The notes below the pieces were generated by a model, which was not told where the DNA came from, searched no databases, and saw only the letters and a list, made by a program, of their open reading frames with translations. A stretch of DNA of 64,000 nucleotides from Methylobacterium longum (lineage in GTDB: Bacteria > Pseudomonadota > Alphaproteobacteria > Rhizobiales > Beijerinckiaceae), in the NCBI RefSeq assembly GCF_022179385.1, contig NZ_BPQS01000018.1, positions 1-64,000 on the forward strand, given 5' to 3'. Shown here piece by piece: positions 1 through 8,824 of this stretch. Within the stretch, counting starts at the first letter, position 1, and the number at the start of each line of letters is the position of its first letter. A program made the translations under genes and the position numbers.

Positions 1-861
1 TTCGTCGGCGTGCTCCGCCTCGATCAGGCCTGGGGTTCGGCTCAGGTCTCGGCCGCCGTGCACGAGCTGAATGCCAACAACGTCCAGAACACCCTCGGCT
101 TCATCCCGGGCGCGGGCCTCGGCACCGCCGCAACGGCGACCACGGGCGGCTCGAACGTGAGCATCCCGCACACCAACACGGCCTACGGCTTCGCCGTGCA
201 GGGCGGCATCAAGGTCAACGCGCCGTTCATCGCTCCGGGCGACGCGCTGTACGTCCAGGCCGCCTACTCCAACGGTGCGCAGATCTACTCGGGCTACTCC
301 TCGTACTCGGGAACCTACGCGCAGAACCCCGCGACCATCCAGGGTCAGAAGTTCTCGCAGTACTTCAGCGACGCGCAGGTGAACCCGTTCACGGGCCAGC
401 TCGAGTTGAACGACAACGTCACGGTGTCGGCGGCCTACCTGCACTACTGGTCGCCGGAGTGGCGCTCGGCCTTCTTCGGCTCCTACGGCGAGCAGAACTT
501 CGCCCGCGGCTCGCGGCTGGCCCAGGGTCAGATCTTCAACATCATCAACCCGAACAACTCGTTCGGTGCCAACGGCGTGGGCACGCCCGGCACGCGCTTC
601 TACGCGCTCAGCCAGGCGCTCCGCGACACCTACCAGTTCGTCGCCGGCGCCAACATCATCTGGTCGCCCGTCAAGGATCTGGATATCGGTCTTGAGGGTC
701 TCTACACGCAGATCGGCGTGAAGAACGGCCGCGTCATCGACGTCGACAAGGATCCGACCGCCTACTCGCGCGTCGCCGCGATCAACGCCGGTGGCCTCGT
801 CCGCACCACGACCTCGGACGGCGTCTCCCAGATCCGTATCCGCGTCCAGCGCGACTTCTGA
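1..861 (+). CDS. Outer-membrane porin, Porin_2 family (5' truncated by window)
   Basis: The frame is open from the first base and stops at TGA 859-861, so these are the last 286 residues of a gene that begins outside the window. It belongs to the alphaproteobacterial general porins (Porin_2), trimeric outer-membrane beta-barrels for small hydrophilic solutes. The protein ends RIRVQRDF, and a terminal Phe is the usual BAM recognition residue. Alternating strands and Gly/Asn/Ser/Tyr-rich turns continue to the end. It shares long blocks with the next gene, for example SPEWRSAFFGSYGEQNFA and DTYQFVAG, so the two are tandem paralogues. A terminator follows 60 bases downstream, which makes the two porins separate transcription units. 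The internal GTG at base 10 is not a start. The family assignment is firm; substrate specificity cannot be read from the sequence. Confidence 0.93.
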   Translation, partial: FVGVLRLDQAWGSAQVSAAVHELNANNVQNTLGFIPGAGLGTAATATTGGSNVSIPHTNTAYGFAVQGGIKVNAPFIAPGDALYVQAAYSNGAQIYSGYSSYSGTYAQNPATIQGQKFSQYFSDAQVNPFTGQLELNDNVTVSAAYLHYWSPEWRSAFFGSYGEQNFARGSRLAQGQIFNIINPNNSFGANGVGTPGTRFYALSQALRDTYQFVAGANIIWSPVKDLDIGLEGLYTQIGVKNGRVIDVDKDPTAYSRVAAINAGGLVRTTTSDGVSQIRIRVQRDF

Positions 862-921
862 TCCAAATTCCCGGAGCCGGGATCGTCTCCCGGCTTCGGA
901 CCCTGTGCACCACGTCTTCCA

Positions 922-949
922 AGGCCCGGCATTGCGCCGGGCCTTTTTC
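922..949 (+). terminator. Rho-independent terminator of the first porin
   Basis: A perfect 9-bp stem (AGGCCCGGC at 922-930 with its complement at 936-944) and a 5-base loop are followed by five T. It lies 60 bases after the porin stop codon. A second, weaker GC inverted repeat sits just before it at about 871-899. Confidence 0.85.
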
Positions 950-1594
950 GTTGCGCGCCCCGGCCCGGTCGAGCTGAGCCCGCGCCTCGCATGCGGGGCC
1001 GCGCCGCTGTGATGCGGCACCCGGCAGGCGCCCCGTCGCCGGATCGATCGGGTCCCCTGCCGTCCCGCCCGGCCTCGTCCCCGCCGCGCCCGGCTGCGCG
1101 GGGCCGCCGCGCGTCACGGTCCTGGCCAGCCACGCCTTCCGTCCGGCTCCAAACGCCCAGGCCCCGCCCGCTGGCGTCGATTGCCCCGCGGGTGGAAGCC
1201 CCTCCGGCTCCCCGAGGTATTCCGCGGGGGATTTTCGACGACTTGAAATCATTCGCCGCGACGATCGAAATCGAGATCTAATTTGTACTATTGACCTGCT
1301 TAAATACTCCGAGATTGAAGCGCTTGTATTGCAAATGCACGCCAATACGCAAGATAAACAAGAGAGTTTTGTTGCATAAAGACAACGTGCGGCAACGCTC
1401 TTCAATGAAGAAAGAGCAGGACGTTGAGGAATCAGTCCTGAATGGACACGGTGCGATCCGCGAGGCGGATGTCCGAAGGCAAACCTGTCCGGATTTCGAC
1501 TCGGATCGAACAAAAAACGAATTTTTTGGCGGACTGACACTTCGGTCATGAAGATGATTGTCCGCGTTCGGGTCTCGTGAACTTGGAGATGTCA
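950..1594 (+). other. Long porin-porin intergenic region with AT-rich leader
   Basis: No convincing gene is present. Bases 950-1250 are ordinary GC-rich spacer. From about 1255 to 1560 the base composition drops sharply, with features such as TTGACC at 1291 and an A6-CGAA-T6 block at 1512-1527. This is where the promoter and a long 5' untranslated leader of the second porin should be. I cannot assign a -10/-35 pair with confidence. Short open frames here have no ribosome binding site. Confidence 0.5.
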
Positions 1595-3241
1595 ATGAAG
1601 CTCTTGAAGAGCTCACTGCTCGGGTCCGCCGCTGCCTTCGCGGCGGTCGGCGCCGCGCACGCCGCCGACCTGCCGGTCAAGAAGGCGGTTCCGATCGAGT
1701 ACGTCCGCGTCTGCTCCACCTACGGCGCCGGCTTCTTCTACATTCCCAGCACCGACACCTGCCTGCGCCTCTCCGGCCGCGCCCGGTTCGAGGGCGGCTA
1801 CCAAGCCAGCTACTCGCGCCAGAACGGCACGGGCAACGGCGACACGTCGGGCTACCAGGGCCGGATGCGCATCAACCTCGATGCCCGCACCCAGACCGGC
1901 TACGGCACCCTGCGCGCCTTCGTGCGCCTCGACGCCGGCGCCCGCACGGGCTACGCCGGCATCGGCCAATCCGGCACCCAGCAGCGCATCGGACAGGCCT
2001 ATCCGGGCCTCGGCATCGACAGCTACGGCCGCGACCAGCAATTCGCCAACGTCGACAAGGCATTCATCCAGTTCGCCGGCCTGACCGCCGGTCGCGCCTC
2101 CTCGTTCTTCGATTTCTACGCCCACGACTTCGAGCTGGGGGGCGGCACGCTCGGGTCGGACAGCGCCTCGACCAACCTGCTCGCCTACACGGTGACGGCT
2201 GGAAACGGCCTGTCGGCGACGCTCTCGGTCGAGGACCCGGTCTTCCGCCGCACCCCGATCTTCTCCCCGACGGTCAATCCGGCGGGCGTCACGGTCAACA
2301 CCAACGTCGCGAACTTCGCCCTGTCGAACTCGCCGGTTCCGGTCTTCATCGGGTACACCAACGGCTTCCCGTCACGCTACGGCTTCGTGGACGCGATCCA
2401 GCGGGAGCGCCTGCCCGACTTCGTCGGCGCCCTGCGCCTCGACCAGGCCTGGGGCTCCGCCCAGGTGTCGGCCGCCTCGCACGAGCTGAACGTCGGCAAC
2501 GGCGCCGGGACCGGCAGCGGCTCCAACATTAGCCTGCCGCACACGAACAGCGTGCTGGGCTGGGCCGTTCAGGGCGGCCTGAAGGTCAACACGCCCTTCG
2601 TGGCGCCGGGCGATGCCCTCTACCTGCAGGGTGCCTACGGCGAAGGCGCGCAGCTCTACACCGGATACTCGTCCTACACCGGCTCGTACACGCAGAGTAC
2701 AGCGACCATTCAGGGGCAGAAGTTCGCCCAGTACTTCGCGGATGCCACGATCAACCCGTTCACCGGCCAGCTGCAGACCTCGCAGAGCGTCACCGTGACG
2801 GCGGCCTACCTCCACTACTGGTCTCCGGAATGGCGCTCGGCCTTCTTCGGCTCCTACGGCGAGCAGAACTTCGCGCAGGGCGCGCGCCGGGCCCAGGGCG
2901 CGATCTTCAGCCTCGTGAACCCGAACGGAGCCAACGCCTTCGGGGCCAACGCCGTGGGCGTGCTTGGCAGCCGGTTCTACCAGCTCAGCCAAGCCCTGCG
3001 CGACACCTACCAGTTCGTGGCGGGCGGCAGCGTGATCTGGTCGCCGGTCAAGGACCTCGATATCGGCGTCGAGGCCTTCTACACGCAGATCGGCCTGAAG
3101 AGCGGCCGGGCGATCGACACCGACAAGAGCCCCACGGCCTATTCCAACGTCGCCGGCATCAACAACGGCACCTTCGTGCCGCGCACCGCGACCCAGGACT
3201 CCGCCTCGATGGTCCGCGTCCGCGTCCAGCGCGATTTCTGA
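1595..3241 (+). CDS. Outer-membrane porin, Porin_2 family
   Basis: A 548-residue porin. The start is the ATG at 1595: TTGGAGA at 1583-1589 is a suitable ribosome binding site, and translation from here gives a clean signal peptide (MKLLKSSLLGSAAAFAAV, then GAAHA before ADLPVKK). A GTG 18 bases upstream is in frame but lacks such a site. The mature protein opens with the family block VPIEYVRVCSTYGAGFFYIP, then LRLSGRARFEGGY, and ends in VQRDF with the terminal Phe expected of a BAM substrate. It should form an outer-membrane trimer for diffusion of small polar solutes. The C-terminal half is closely similar to the truncated gene upstream, so this is a tandem duplication. It has its own AT-rich leader and terminator, so the copies are probably regulated separately. 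Confidence 0.95.
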   Translation: MKLLKSSLLGSAAAFAAVGAAHAADLPVKKAVPIEYVRVCSTYGAGFFYIPSTDTCLRLSGRARFEGGYQASYSRQNGTGNGDTSGYQGRMRINLDARTQTGYGTLRAFVRLDAGARTGYAGIGQSGTQQRIGQAYPGLGIDSYGRDQQFANVDKAFIQFAGLTAGRASSFFDFYAHDFELGGGTLGSDSASTNLLAYTVTAGNGLSATLSVEDPVFRRTPIFSPTVNPAGVTVNTNVANFALSNSPVPVFIGYTNGFPSRYGFVDAIQRERLPDFVGALRLDQAWGSAQVSAASHELNVGNGAGTGSGSNISLPHTNSVLGWAVQGGLKVNTPFVAPGDALYLQGAYGEGAQLYTGYSSYTGSYTQSTATIQGQKFAQYFADATINPFTGQLQTSQSVTVTAAYLHYWSPEWRSAFFGSYGEQNFAQGARRAQGAIFSLVNPNGANAFGANAVGVLGSRFYQLSQALRDTYQFVAGGSVIWSPVKDLDIGVEAFYTQIGLKSGRAIDTDKSPTAYSNVAGINNGTFVPRTATQDSASMVRVRVQRDF

Positions 3242-3318
3242 TCGGAGCCATCGCCGCGGGGATTCGGGTCTCCGCGCCGGTGCCCGTGCCGCCGTCCTCG
3301 CGAGAGGGCGGCTGTCCC

Positions 3319-3344
3319 GGCCCGGCTCCGCGCCGGGCCTTTTC
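3319..3344 (+). terminator. Rho-independent terminator of the second porin
   Basis: A perfect 8-bp stem (GGCCCGGC at 3319-3326 with GCCGGGCC at 3332-3339), a 5-base loop and four T. The stem core is nearly the same as in the terminator of the first porin, which suggests it was duplicated along with the gene. Confidence 0.8.
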
Positions 3345-3708
3345 GTGGGCGGTCGGGTGCGGGGTTCCGGCCTCCTGACCCGAGCCGCCCGTCGGCCTCA
3401 GGCCGCGGCCTGCGACGGGGCCGGGGAGGGTCGACCGGTTCGCGGGGGGGCGCCCCGGCATCGGCGGACGGGAGAGCGGGCGGCCCGCGCGTGCGAAGGT
3501 GCGAGGGTGGAAGGCGCGTCTTTAATCCGCGTCTTCGGAACAGGTCGCGCGCTTTGTTCCAGAACGCGTTGCCGCCCCTGAGCGGCGCTGATACGCCGAA
3601 TGTCACTTTTATTCCGCCGGTCATGCGGACCTCGACGGGGCGCGAGCGCGATGGCGTTCCGGAACCCGTAACGGCCCGTGCGCGGTGGGGGGATGTTCGG
3701 GGGAACGC
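3345..3708. other. Intergenic spacer before the tricarboxylate locus
   Basis: No gene, RNA or clear repeat was seen. The open frames on both strands lack ribosome binding sites and read as Arg/Pro/Ala-rich shadow translations. The promoter of the 3709 gene presumably lies in the more AT-containing stretch around 3520-3640. Confidence 0.5.
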
Positions 3709-5091
3709 ATGACCGGCACGGCCACCACAAGCCCCACGCCCGCCACGGCCGAGAGCCGGTCGGCCGAGGGACGCGCGGCCCGGTTCTGGCCCGAGCGCTG
3801 GTGGCGCCTCGTCGACACCAAGATCGGCATCATCCCGCTCCCGGTCTACCTCATCCTGGCGATCCTCCTCGCCGTCCTCGTCCAGGAGGGCGAGATCAAG
3901 CCCGACGGGCCGACCATGATCGCCGTGCTGGTCATGGGCGGCTTCACCTGCGCGGAGATCGGCAAGCGGATTCCGATCCTGAGGAACATCGGCGCCGGCG
4001 CGATCTTCGCGACCTTCATCCCCTCAGCGCTCGTCTACTACGCCCTGGTGCCGCCGCAGATGGTGAAGGCGATCACCGACTTCACCAAGTTCACCAACTT
4101 CCTCTACATCTACATCGCCACCATCATCGTCGGCTCGATCCTCGGCATGGATCGCGACGTCCTGATCAAGGGCTTCCTCAAGATCTTCGCGCCGCTGGCG
4201 ATCGGCTCGGTGGCGGCGGCCCTCGTCGGCACGCTGGTCGGCACGCTGCTGGGCCTCGGCCCCTACAAGACGTTCTTCTTCATCGTCGTGCCGATCATGG
4301 CGGGCGGCGTCGGCGAGGGCGCGATCCCGCTCTCCATCGGCTACGCGGCGATCCTGGGGATGCAGCAGGGCGTGGTCTTCGCGCAGGTGCTGCCGCCGGT
4401 GATGCTCGGGTCTCTCACCGCGATCATCCTGTCCGGCACGCTCAACTATATCGGGAAGCAATATCCCCACCTCACCGGCGAGGGACGGCTCCAGCCCGAT
4501 TCGGATGGCATCAAGTCGAGCGACGCGCAGGCCAAGTCCGAGGCGGCGCGGGGCCAGATCGATCCGGCCACGATCGGCGCCGCCGGGCTCACGGCCATCA
4601 CCCTCTACCTGCTGGGCGTGATGGCCCACCATCTGGTCGGCCTGCCGGCCCCCGTCGCCATGCTGTTCCTGGCGGTCTTCGCCAAGCTCGCCAGCGCCGT
4701 CTCGCCCCACCTCCAGGCCGGCGGCTTCGTCGTCTACAAGTTCGTGCAGGTCTCCATGACCTACCCGCTGCTCTTCGCCATCGGCGTGGCGCTCACCCCC
4801 TGGCACGAGCTGATGGCCGCCTTCACCCTGGTGAACCTGATCACCATCGTGTCGACCGTGGTGACCCTGATGACCACGGGCTTCTTCGTGGGGCGCTGGC
4901 TCGGGATGTACCCGATCGAGACCGCCATCGTGAACGCCTGCCACAGCGGCCAGGGCGGCACCGGCGACGTCGCGATCCTCACGGCGGCCAACCGCATGGC
5001 GCTGATGCCCTTCGCGCAGATCGCCACCCGCATCGGCGGCGCGCTGACCGTCACCGGGACCATCATCGCGATGAAATGGATCGGTGCCTGA
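3709..5091 (+). CDS. 2-hydroxycarboxylate transporter (2HCT/CitS family)
   Basis: A 460-residue inner-membrane secondary transporter of the 2HCT family, whose characterised members (CitS, CitP, MleP, CimH) move citrate, malate or lactate with Na+ or H+, or by exchange. Both family hallmarks are present: the two Gly-rich re-entrant loop motifs, GGVGEGAIPLSIGYA at residues about 199-213 and GQGGTGDVAILTAA at about 414-427. The second is followed by the conserved Arg of the last helix (IATRIGG, about 441). About eleven hydrophobic segments are visible. The start is the ATG at 3709, behind CGGGGGA; the upstream in-frame GTG at 3685 has no ribosome binding site. It is 24 bases from the MFS gene and near a TcuA-like oxidase, so a citrate or tricarballylate-type substrate is likely, but this is inference. 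Confidence 0.9.
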   Translation: MTGTATTSPTPATAESRSAEGRAARFWPERWWRLVDTKIGIIPLPVYLILAILLAVLVQEGEIKPDGPTMIAVLVMGGFTCAEIGKRIPILRNIGAGAIFATFIPSALVYYALVPPQMVKAITDFTKFTNFLYIYIATIIVGSILGMDRDVLIKGFLKIFAPLAIGSVAAALVGTLVGTLLGLGPYKTFFFIVVPIMAGGVGEGAIPLSIGYAAILGMQQGVVFAQVLPPVMLGSLTAIILSGTLNYIGKQYPHLTGEGRLQPDSDGIKSSDAQAKSEAARGQIDPATIGAAGLTAITLYLLGVMAHHLVGLPAPVAMLFLAVFAKLASAVSPHLQAGGFVVYKFVQVSMTYPLLFAIGVALTPWHELMAAFTLVNLITIVSTVVTLMTTGFFVGRWLGMYPIETAIVNACHSGQGGTGDVAILTAANRMALMPFAQIATRIGGALTVTGTIIAMKWIGA

Positions 5092-5115
5092 CCGGCACAC
5101 GGGGAGAATGGCAAC

Positions 5116-6423
5116 ATGGCCGGAGATCCGGGTGCCGTCGAGGCGACCCTCAAGTCCAGGATCGGCGCGATCCTCCGCTCGACGAGCGGCAATTTCCTGG
5201 AGATGTTCGACTTCTTCCTGTTCGGCTTCTACGCCACCTACATCGCGCGGGCGTTCTTCCCCGCGGGCAACGAGACCACCGAGCTGCTGCTGACCTTCGG
5301 CACGTTCTGGCTCGGCGCGCTGATGCGGCCGCTCGGGGCGATCGTGCTCGGCGCCTATATCGACCGGATCGGCCGCCGGAAGGGCCTGATCGTCACCCTG
5401 GCGATCATGGCGAGCGGCACGGTGCTGATCGCCTTCTGCCCGAGCTACGGGACCATCGGCATCGCGGCCCCGCTGATCGTGCTGGCGGGCCGCCTGCTCC
5501 AGGGCTTCTCGGCCGGCGTCGAGATCGGCGGCGTCTCGATCTATCTGTTCGAGATCGCCACGCCGCAGCGGCGCGGCTTCTACACGTCGTTCCAGTCGGC
5601 GAGCCAGCAGGTGGCGATCATGTTCGCCGCCATCATCGGCTACGGGCTGAACGCCTACCTGACCAAGCAGCAGATCGGCGATTTCGGCTGGCGGATCCCG
5701 TTCCTCGTCGGCTGCCTGATCGTGCCGTTCATCTTCTTCATCCGGCGCTCGCTGCAGGAGACGCAGGCCTTCGCCAAGCGGACCCACCATCCCGGCACCC
5801 GCGAGATCCTGGCGACGGTCGCGGCTAACTGGCGGATCGTGCTGCTCGGCATGATGCTGACCACGATGACGACGGTGACCTTCTACATGATCACCGTCTA
5901 CACCCCGACCTTCGGCAAGAACGTCCTCAAGCTCACCGAGACCGACAGCCTGATCGTGACGCTGTGCGTCGCCATCACCAACTTCATCTGGCTGCCCGTG
6001 GGCGGGGCCATCTCCGACGCGATCGGGCGCAAGCCGGTGCTGCTGACGATCTCGACCCTGTCGCTGCTGACGACCTACCCGGCGCTGCACTGGCTCGTGG
6101 CCGACCCGACCTTCGGCAAGATGCTGGCGGTCGAGCTGTGGTTCTCGTTCTTCTTCGGCGTCTACAACGGCGCCATGGTGGTCTCGCTCTCCGAGGTGGT
6201 GCCGGCCCACGTGCGCGCGAGCGGCTTCTCCCTGGCCTACAGCCTCGCCACCGCCCTGTTCGGCACCGCGACCCCGATGGTCTCGACCTACCTGATCGAT
6301 CAGACCGGCGACCGGGCGGCGCCGAGCTACTGGCTGATGGCGGCCGCGGCCTGCGGCATCATCGCGACCCTGGCCCTGTTCCGGGGCGGAGCCGCGCCCG
6401 CCCGGGTCGTCGCCCCCGCCTGA
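5116..6423 (+). CDS. MFS transporter, citrate/tricarballylate:H+ symporter type (TcuC/CitA-like)
   Basis: A 435-residue major facilitator with twelve predicted helices, of the metabolite:H+ symporter branch that includes CitA/CitH and TcuC. MFS motif A occurs after helix 2 ([12 protein letters not shown], residues 79-90) and again in the second half ([11 protein letters not shown], near 300). The N-terminal [19 protein letters not shown] is typical of this branch. The upstream gene ends 24 bases before the ATG, with GGGGAG in between, so the two transporters are one operon. The gene stops 7 bases before the convergent GntR gene, leaving no room for a terminator. The divergent TcuA-like oxidase just beyond suggests tricarballylate, citrate or a related tri/dicarboxylate as substrate; the exact substrate is not shown by the sequence. 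Confidence 0.88.
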   Translation: MAGDPGAVEATLKSRIGAILRSTSGNFLEMFDFFLFGFYATYIARAFFPAGNETTELLLTFGTFWLGALMRPLGAIVLGAYIDRIGRRKGLIVTLAIMASGTVLIAFCPSYGTIGIAAPLIVLAGRLLQGFSAGVEIGGVSIYLFEIATPQRRGFYTSFQSASQQVAIMFAAIIGYGLNAYLTKQQIGDFGWRIPFLVGCLIVPFIFFIRRSLQETQAFAKRTHHPGTREILATVAANWRIVLLGMMLTTMTTVTFYMITVYTPTFGKNVLKLTETDSLIVTLCVAITNFIWLPVGGAISDAIGRKPVLLTISTLSLLTTYPALHWLVADPTFGKMLAVELWFSFFFGVYNGAMVVSLSEVVPAHVRASGFSLAYSLATALFGTATPMVSTYLIDQTGDRAAPSYWLMAAAACGIIATLALFRGGAAPARVVAPA

Positions 6424-6430
6424 GGCGCGA

Positions 6431-7084
6431 TCAGCTCTCCTGCCAGATCCGGATCCGGGCCTTGAAGGCGGCCCGGATATGCGCCCGGGCCGCGGCCTCG
6501 GCGCCGTCGCCGTCATGCGCGCGGATCGCCGCCACGATGGCGTCGTGTTCGGCGAGTGACTCCGCGGCGCGGTCGGGGGCCGACAGGGTGGTGGCCCCCG
6601 GCAGCAGCACCAGAGAGAGGCGCATCGTCTCCAGCGTGCCCTGGAGGAAGCGGTTGCGCGCCGCGCCGTGGATCTGGCGGTGGAACAGGCGGTTGGTCCG
6701 TGCCAGCGCCGACGCGTCGCCCAGGAGCGTCCGGTCGCGGGCGACCATCTCCTCCAGGATCTCCGTCTCGACCGCGCTGGCGTGGATCGCCGCGAGGCGC
6801 GCCGCCGTCCCCTCCAGCACCTCGCGCAGATCGTAGAGCTCGCTGACCTGCCCGTAATCGAGCTGCGCCACGCTGGCGCCGCGGTGGGGCTCGTGGGCGA
6901 CGAGGCCCTGCGCCTCCAGCCGGCCCAAGGCTTCGCGCACCGGTGTGCGGCTGATCTGGAACCGCTCGGCCAAGTCCGCCTCGCGCAGGCGACTGCCCGG
7001 CGCGAGTTCGCCCTCCTCGATCGCCCGCAGCAGGCGTTCGTAGGCGCCGGCGCCGCTGGAGCGCTCCGCGTCGCTGGCCTTCAT
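6431..7084 (-). CDS. GntR family transcriptional regulator, FCD subfamily
   Basis: A 217-residue regulator. The N-terminal winged helix holds the recognition segment ISRTPVREALGRLEAQGLV, the GntR signature. The C-terminal all-helical FCD ligand domain carries the metal-binding His pattern (FHRQIHGAARN, then EHDAIVAAIRAHD, then RAHIRAAF); FCD domains commonly bind carboxylate metabolites. The start chosen is ATG 7084 because GAGGAGA lies 7 bases upstream on the minus strand; longer starts at 7108 and 7165 lack a binding site. It is divergent from the TcuA-like oxidase, and an inverted repeat at 7145-7166 fits a GntR operator, so it probably controls the oxidase and itself in response to the tricarboxylate. 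Characterised tcu operons use a LysR protein (TcuR) instead, which makes this regulator unusual. Confidence 0.92.
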   Translation of the reverse strand: MKASDAERSSGAGAYERLLRAIEEGELAPGSRLREADLAERFQISRTPVREALGRLEAQGLVAHEPHRGASVAQLDYGQVSELYDLREVLEGTAARLAAIHASAVETEILEEMVARDRTLLGDASALARTNRLFHRQIHGAARNRFLQGTLETMRLSLVLLPGATTLSAPDRAAESLAEHDAIVAAIRAHDGDGAEAAARAHIRAAFKARIRIWQES

Positions 7085-7144
7085 CCCGGCTCTCCTCGCG
7101 GTGGCCATAGCGTGAAACCGACCGTTCCGGAACGGTTGCGCAAT

Positions 7145-7166
7145 ATTGCATACAGGCGTATACAAT
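7145..7166. promoter_or_regulatory. Putative GntR operator between regulator and TcuA-like oxidase
   Basis: A 22-bp interrupted palindrome: ATTGCATAC on the left mirrors GTATACAAT on the right around a short GC centre. It can also be read as two TGYATACA-like boxes (7147-7154 and 7157-7164) one helical turn apart. TGTATACA-type boxes are common for FCD regulators. It lies 35 bases before the chosen start of the oxidase gene and 60 bases from the regulator start, so it can cover both promoters. Confidence 0.6.
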
Positions 7167-7200
7167 CCGGATGCGAAACGGCAGCGAGGGAGAGGCGGCG

Positions 7201-8697
7201 ATGCAGCGTCCGGGCGAAGGGCCGTGGGATGTCGTGGTGGTCGGGTCGGGCAACGCCGCCATGAGCGCGGGCCTCGCCGCCCTGGAGCGCGGCGCGTCGG
7301 TGCTGATGATCGAGAAGGCGGAGCGGGATCTGGCCGGCGGCAACACCGCCTACACGGCCGGCGCCATGCGGTTCGTCTACGCGGGCAACGACGACCTGAT
7401 CCCGCTACTGGTCGACCCCGAGGATCCGCGCCTGCCGCGCACCGATTTCGGCGCCTACACGGCGCAGAAGTTCGAGGAGGACCTCCTCGGCTTCAACGAC
7501 GGGCGGCCCCTCTCGCGCGAGCAGCGCATCCTGATCGACGAGAGCGGCGCGGCCCTGCGCTGGCTCGCGACCCAGGGGGTGAAGTTCGAGCCGATCTATT
7601 CCCGGCAATCCTTCGAGAAGGACGGGCGCTTCGTCTTCTGGGGCGGCCTGACCCTCGCCACCCACGACGAGGGCTTCGGCCTCGCCCGCGCCGAGCTGGA
7701 GGCCTTCACCGGCGCCGGCGGCGAGATCCGTTACGGTTGTCCGGCCACCGGGCTGATCGTCGAGGAGGACCGCGTCGTCGGCGTGGAGACGCCGCAGGGC
7801 GCGTTCCGCGCCCGGGCCGTGGTGCTGGCCTGCGGAGGCTTCGAGTCGAACGCCGCCCTGCGGACGCGCTTCATCGGCGAAGGCTGGGACAAGGCCCGGG
7901 TCCGCGGCACGCCGCACAACCAGGGCGACGGGCTGGAGATGGCCCTGGCGCTGGGCGCGAAGGCGCACGGCTTCTACGGCGGCTGCCACGCGACGCCGAT
8001 GGACCTGCACACGCCCGATTACGGCAACCTCGACCTGCCCCACGGGGAGCGCAAGCACTACCGGAAGATCTGCTACTTCCTCGGGCTGATGCTGAACGCG
8101 AACGGCGCGCGGTTCGTCGACGAGGGCCAGAACTTCCGCAACTACACCTACGCGCAGTTCGGCCGCTCGATCATGGAGCAGCCCGGCCACGTGGCGTGGC
8201 AGATCTTCGACGCCAAGGTCGATCACCTGCTCTACAGCGAATACCGCTTCCACGACGCGCATTTCGTGGAGGCCGACACCCTGGACGGCCTCCTCGCTTC
8301 GCTCGACGGCCTCGACGCGGCGGCGGCCAAGGACACCATCGCGGCGTTCAACGCCGCCGTGGACCAGGCCGTCCCGTTCGACCCGACCGTGAAGGACGGG
8401 CGCGGCACCCGGGGGCTCCCCCTGCCGAAGTCGAACTGGGCGCAGACGATCGATACCGGGCCGTTCAAGGCCTACCCGGTCACGGGCGGCATCACCTTCA
8501 CGTATGGCGGGGTCGAGGTCGGCGACGACGGCGCCGTGACGCGCGCCGACGGCAGCGCGATCGCCGGGCTCTACGCCTGCGGCGAGATGGTGGGCGGCGT
8601 GTTCTTCAACGGTTATCCGGGCGGGTCGGGGCTGACCTCCGGCGTGGTGTTCGGCCGGCGCGCGGGCTACGGCGCCGCGGCCGGGGCGGGCCGCTGA
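7201..8697 (+). CDS. tcuA: FAD-dependent tricarballylate dehydrogenase, TcuA-like
   Basis: A 498-residue flavoprotein of the fumarate reductase/succinate dehydrogenase flavoprotein superfamily, closest in pattern to TcuA/CobZ, which oxidises tricarballylate to cis-aconitate. The N-terminal FAD-binding beta-alpha-beta (VVVVGSGNAAMSAGLAALE, then IEKA) starts at about residue 11. The conserved GGNTAYTAGAMRF follows, and the C-terminal FAD contact GGVFFNGYPGGSGLTSG is intact. The ATG at 7201 is preceded by AGGGAGAGGCGG, whereas the in-frame ATG at 7171 sits on the operator and lacks a binding site. In Salmonella TcuA needs the Fe-S/haem protein TcuB for FADH2 reoxidation; no tcuB is visible here. 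Two tricarboxylate-type transporters lie across the divergent regulator. The substrate is inferred from family and context. Confidence 0.82.
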   Translation: MQRPGEGPWDVVVVGSGNAAMSAGLAALERGASVLMIEKAERDLAGGNTAYTAGAMRFVYAGNDDLIPLLVDPEDPRLPRTDFGAYTAQKFEEDLLGFNDGRPLSREQRILIDESGAALRWLATQGVKFEPIYSRQSFEKDGRFVFWGGLTLATHDEGFGLARAELEAFTGAGGEIRYGCPATGLIVEEDRVVGVETPQGAFRARAVVLACGGFESNAALRTRFIGEGWDKARVRGTPHNQGDGLEMALALGAKAHGFYGGCHATPMDLHTPDYGNLDLPHGERKHYRKICYFLGLMLNANGARFVDEGQNFRNYTYAQFGRSIMEQPGHVAWQIFDAKVDHLLYSEYRFHDAHFVEADTLDGLLASLDGLDAAAAKDTIAAFNAAVDQAVPFDPTVKDGRGTRGLPLPKSNWAQTIDTGPFKAYPVTGGITFTYGGVEVGDDGAVTRADGSAIAGLYACGEMVGGVFFNGYPGGSGLTSGVVFGRRAGYGAAAGAGR

Positions 8698-8824
8698 GCG
8701 GCGCGGTCGATCGCGGGCGCGCGCCGCCCTGGGCGCCTGGGGGAGGCGAGCCGCCGCCGTCCCGGATGCCGCGGCGGCCCATCGCCCCCTGTCCGTGATC
8801 CCGCGGTGGGCGTAGAAGCCCCCC

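Noticed and set aside
4024..6516. 830-codon minus-strand frame across the two transporters
   Set aside because: Composition is His/Arg/Gly/Asp-rich and no domain is present. It is the shadow of two genuine membrane protein genes.
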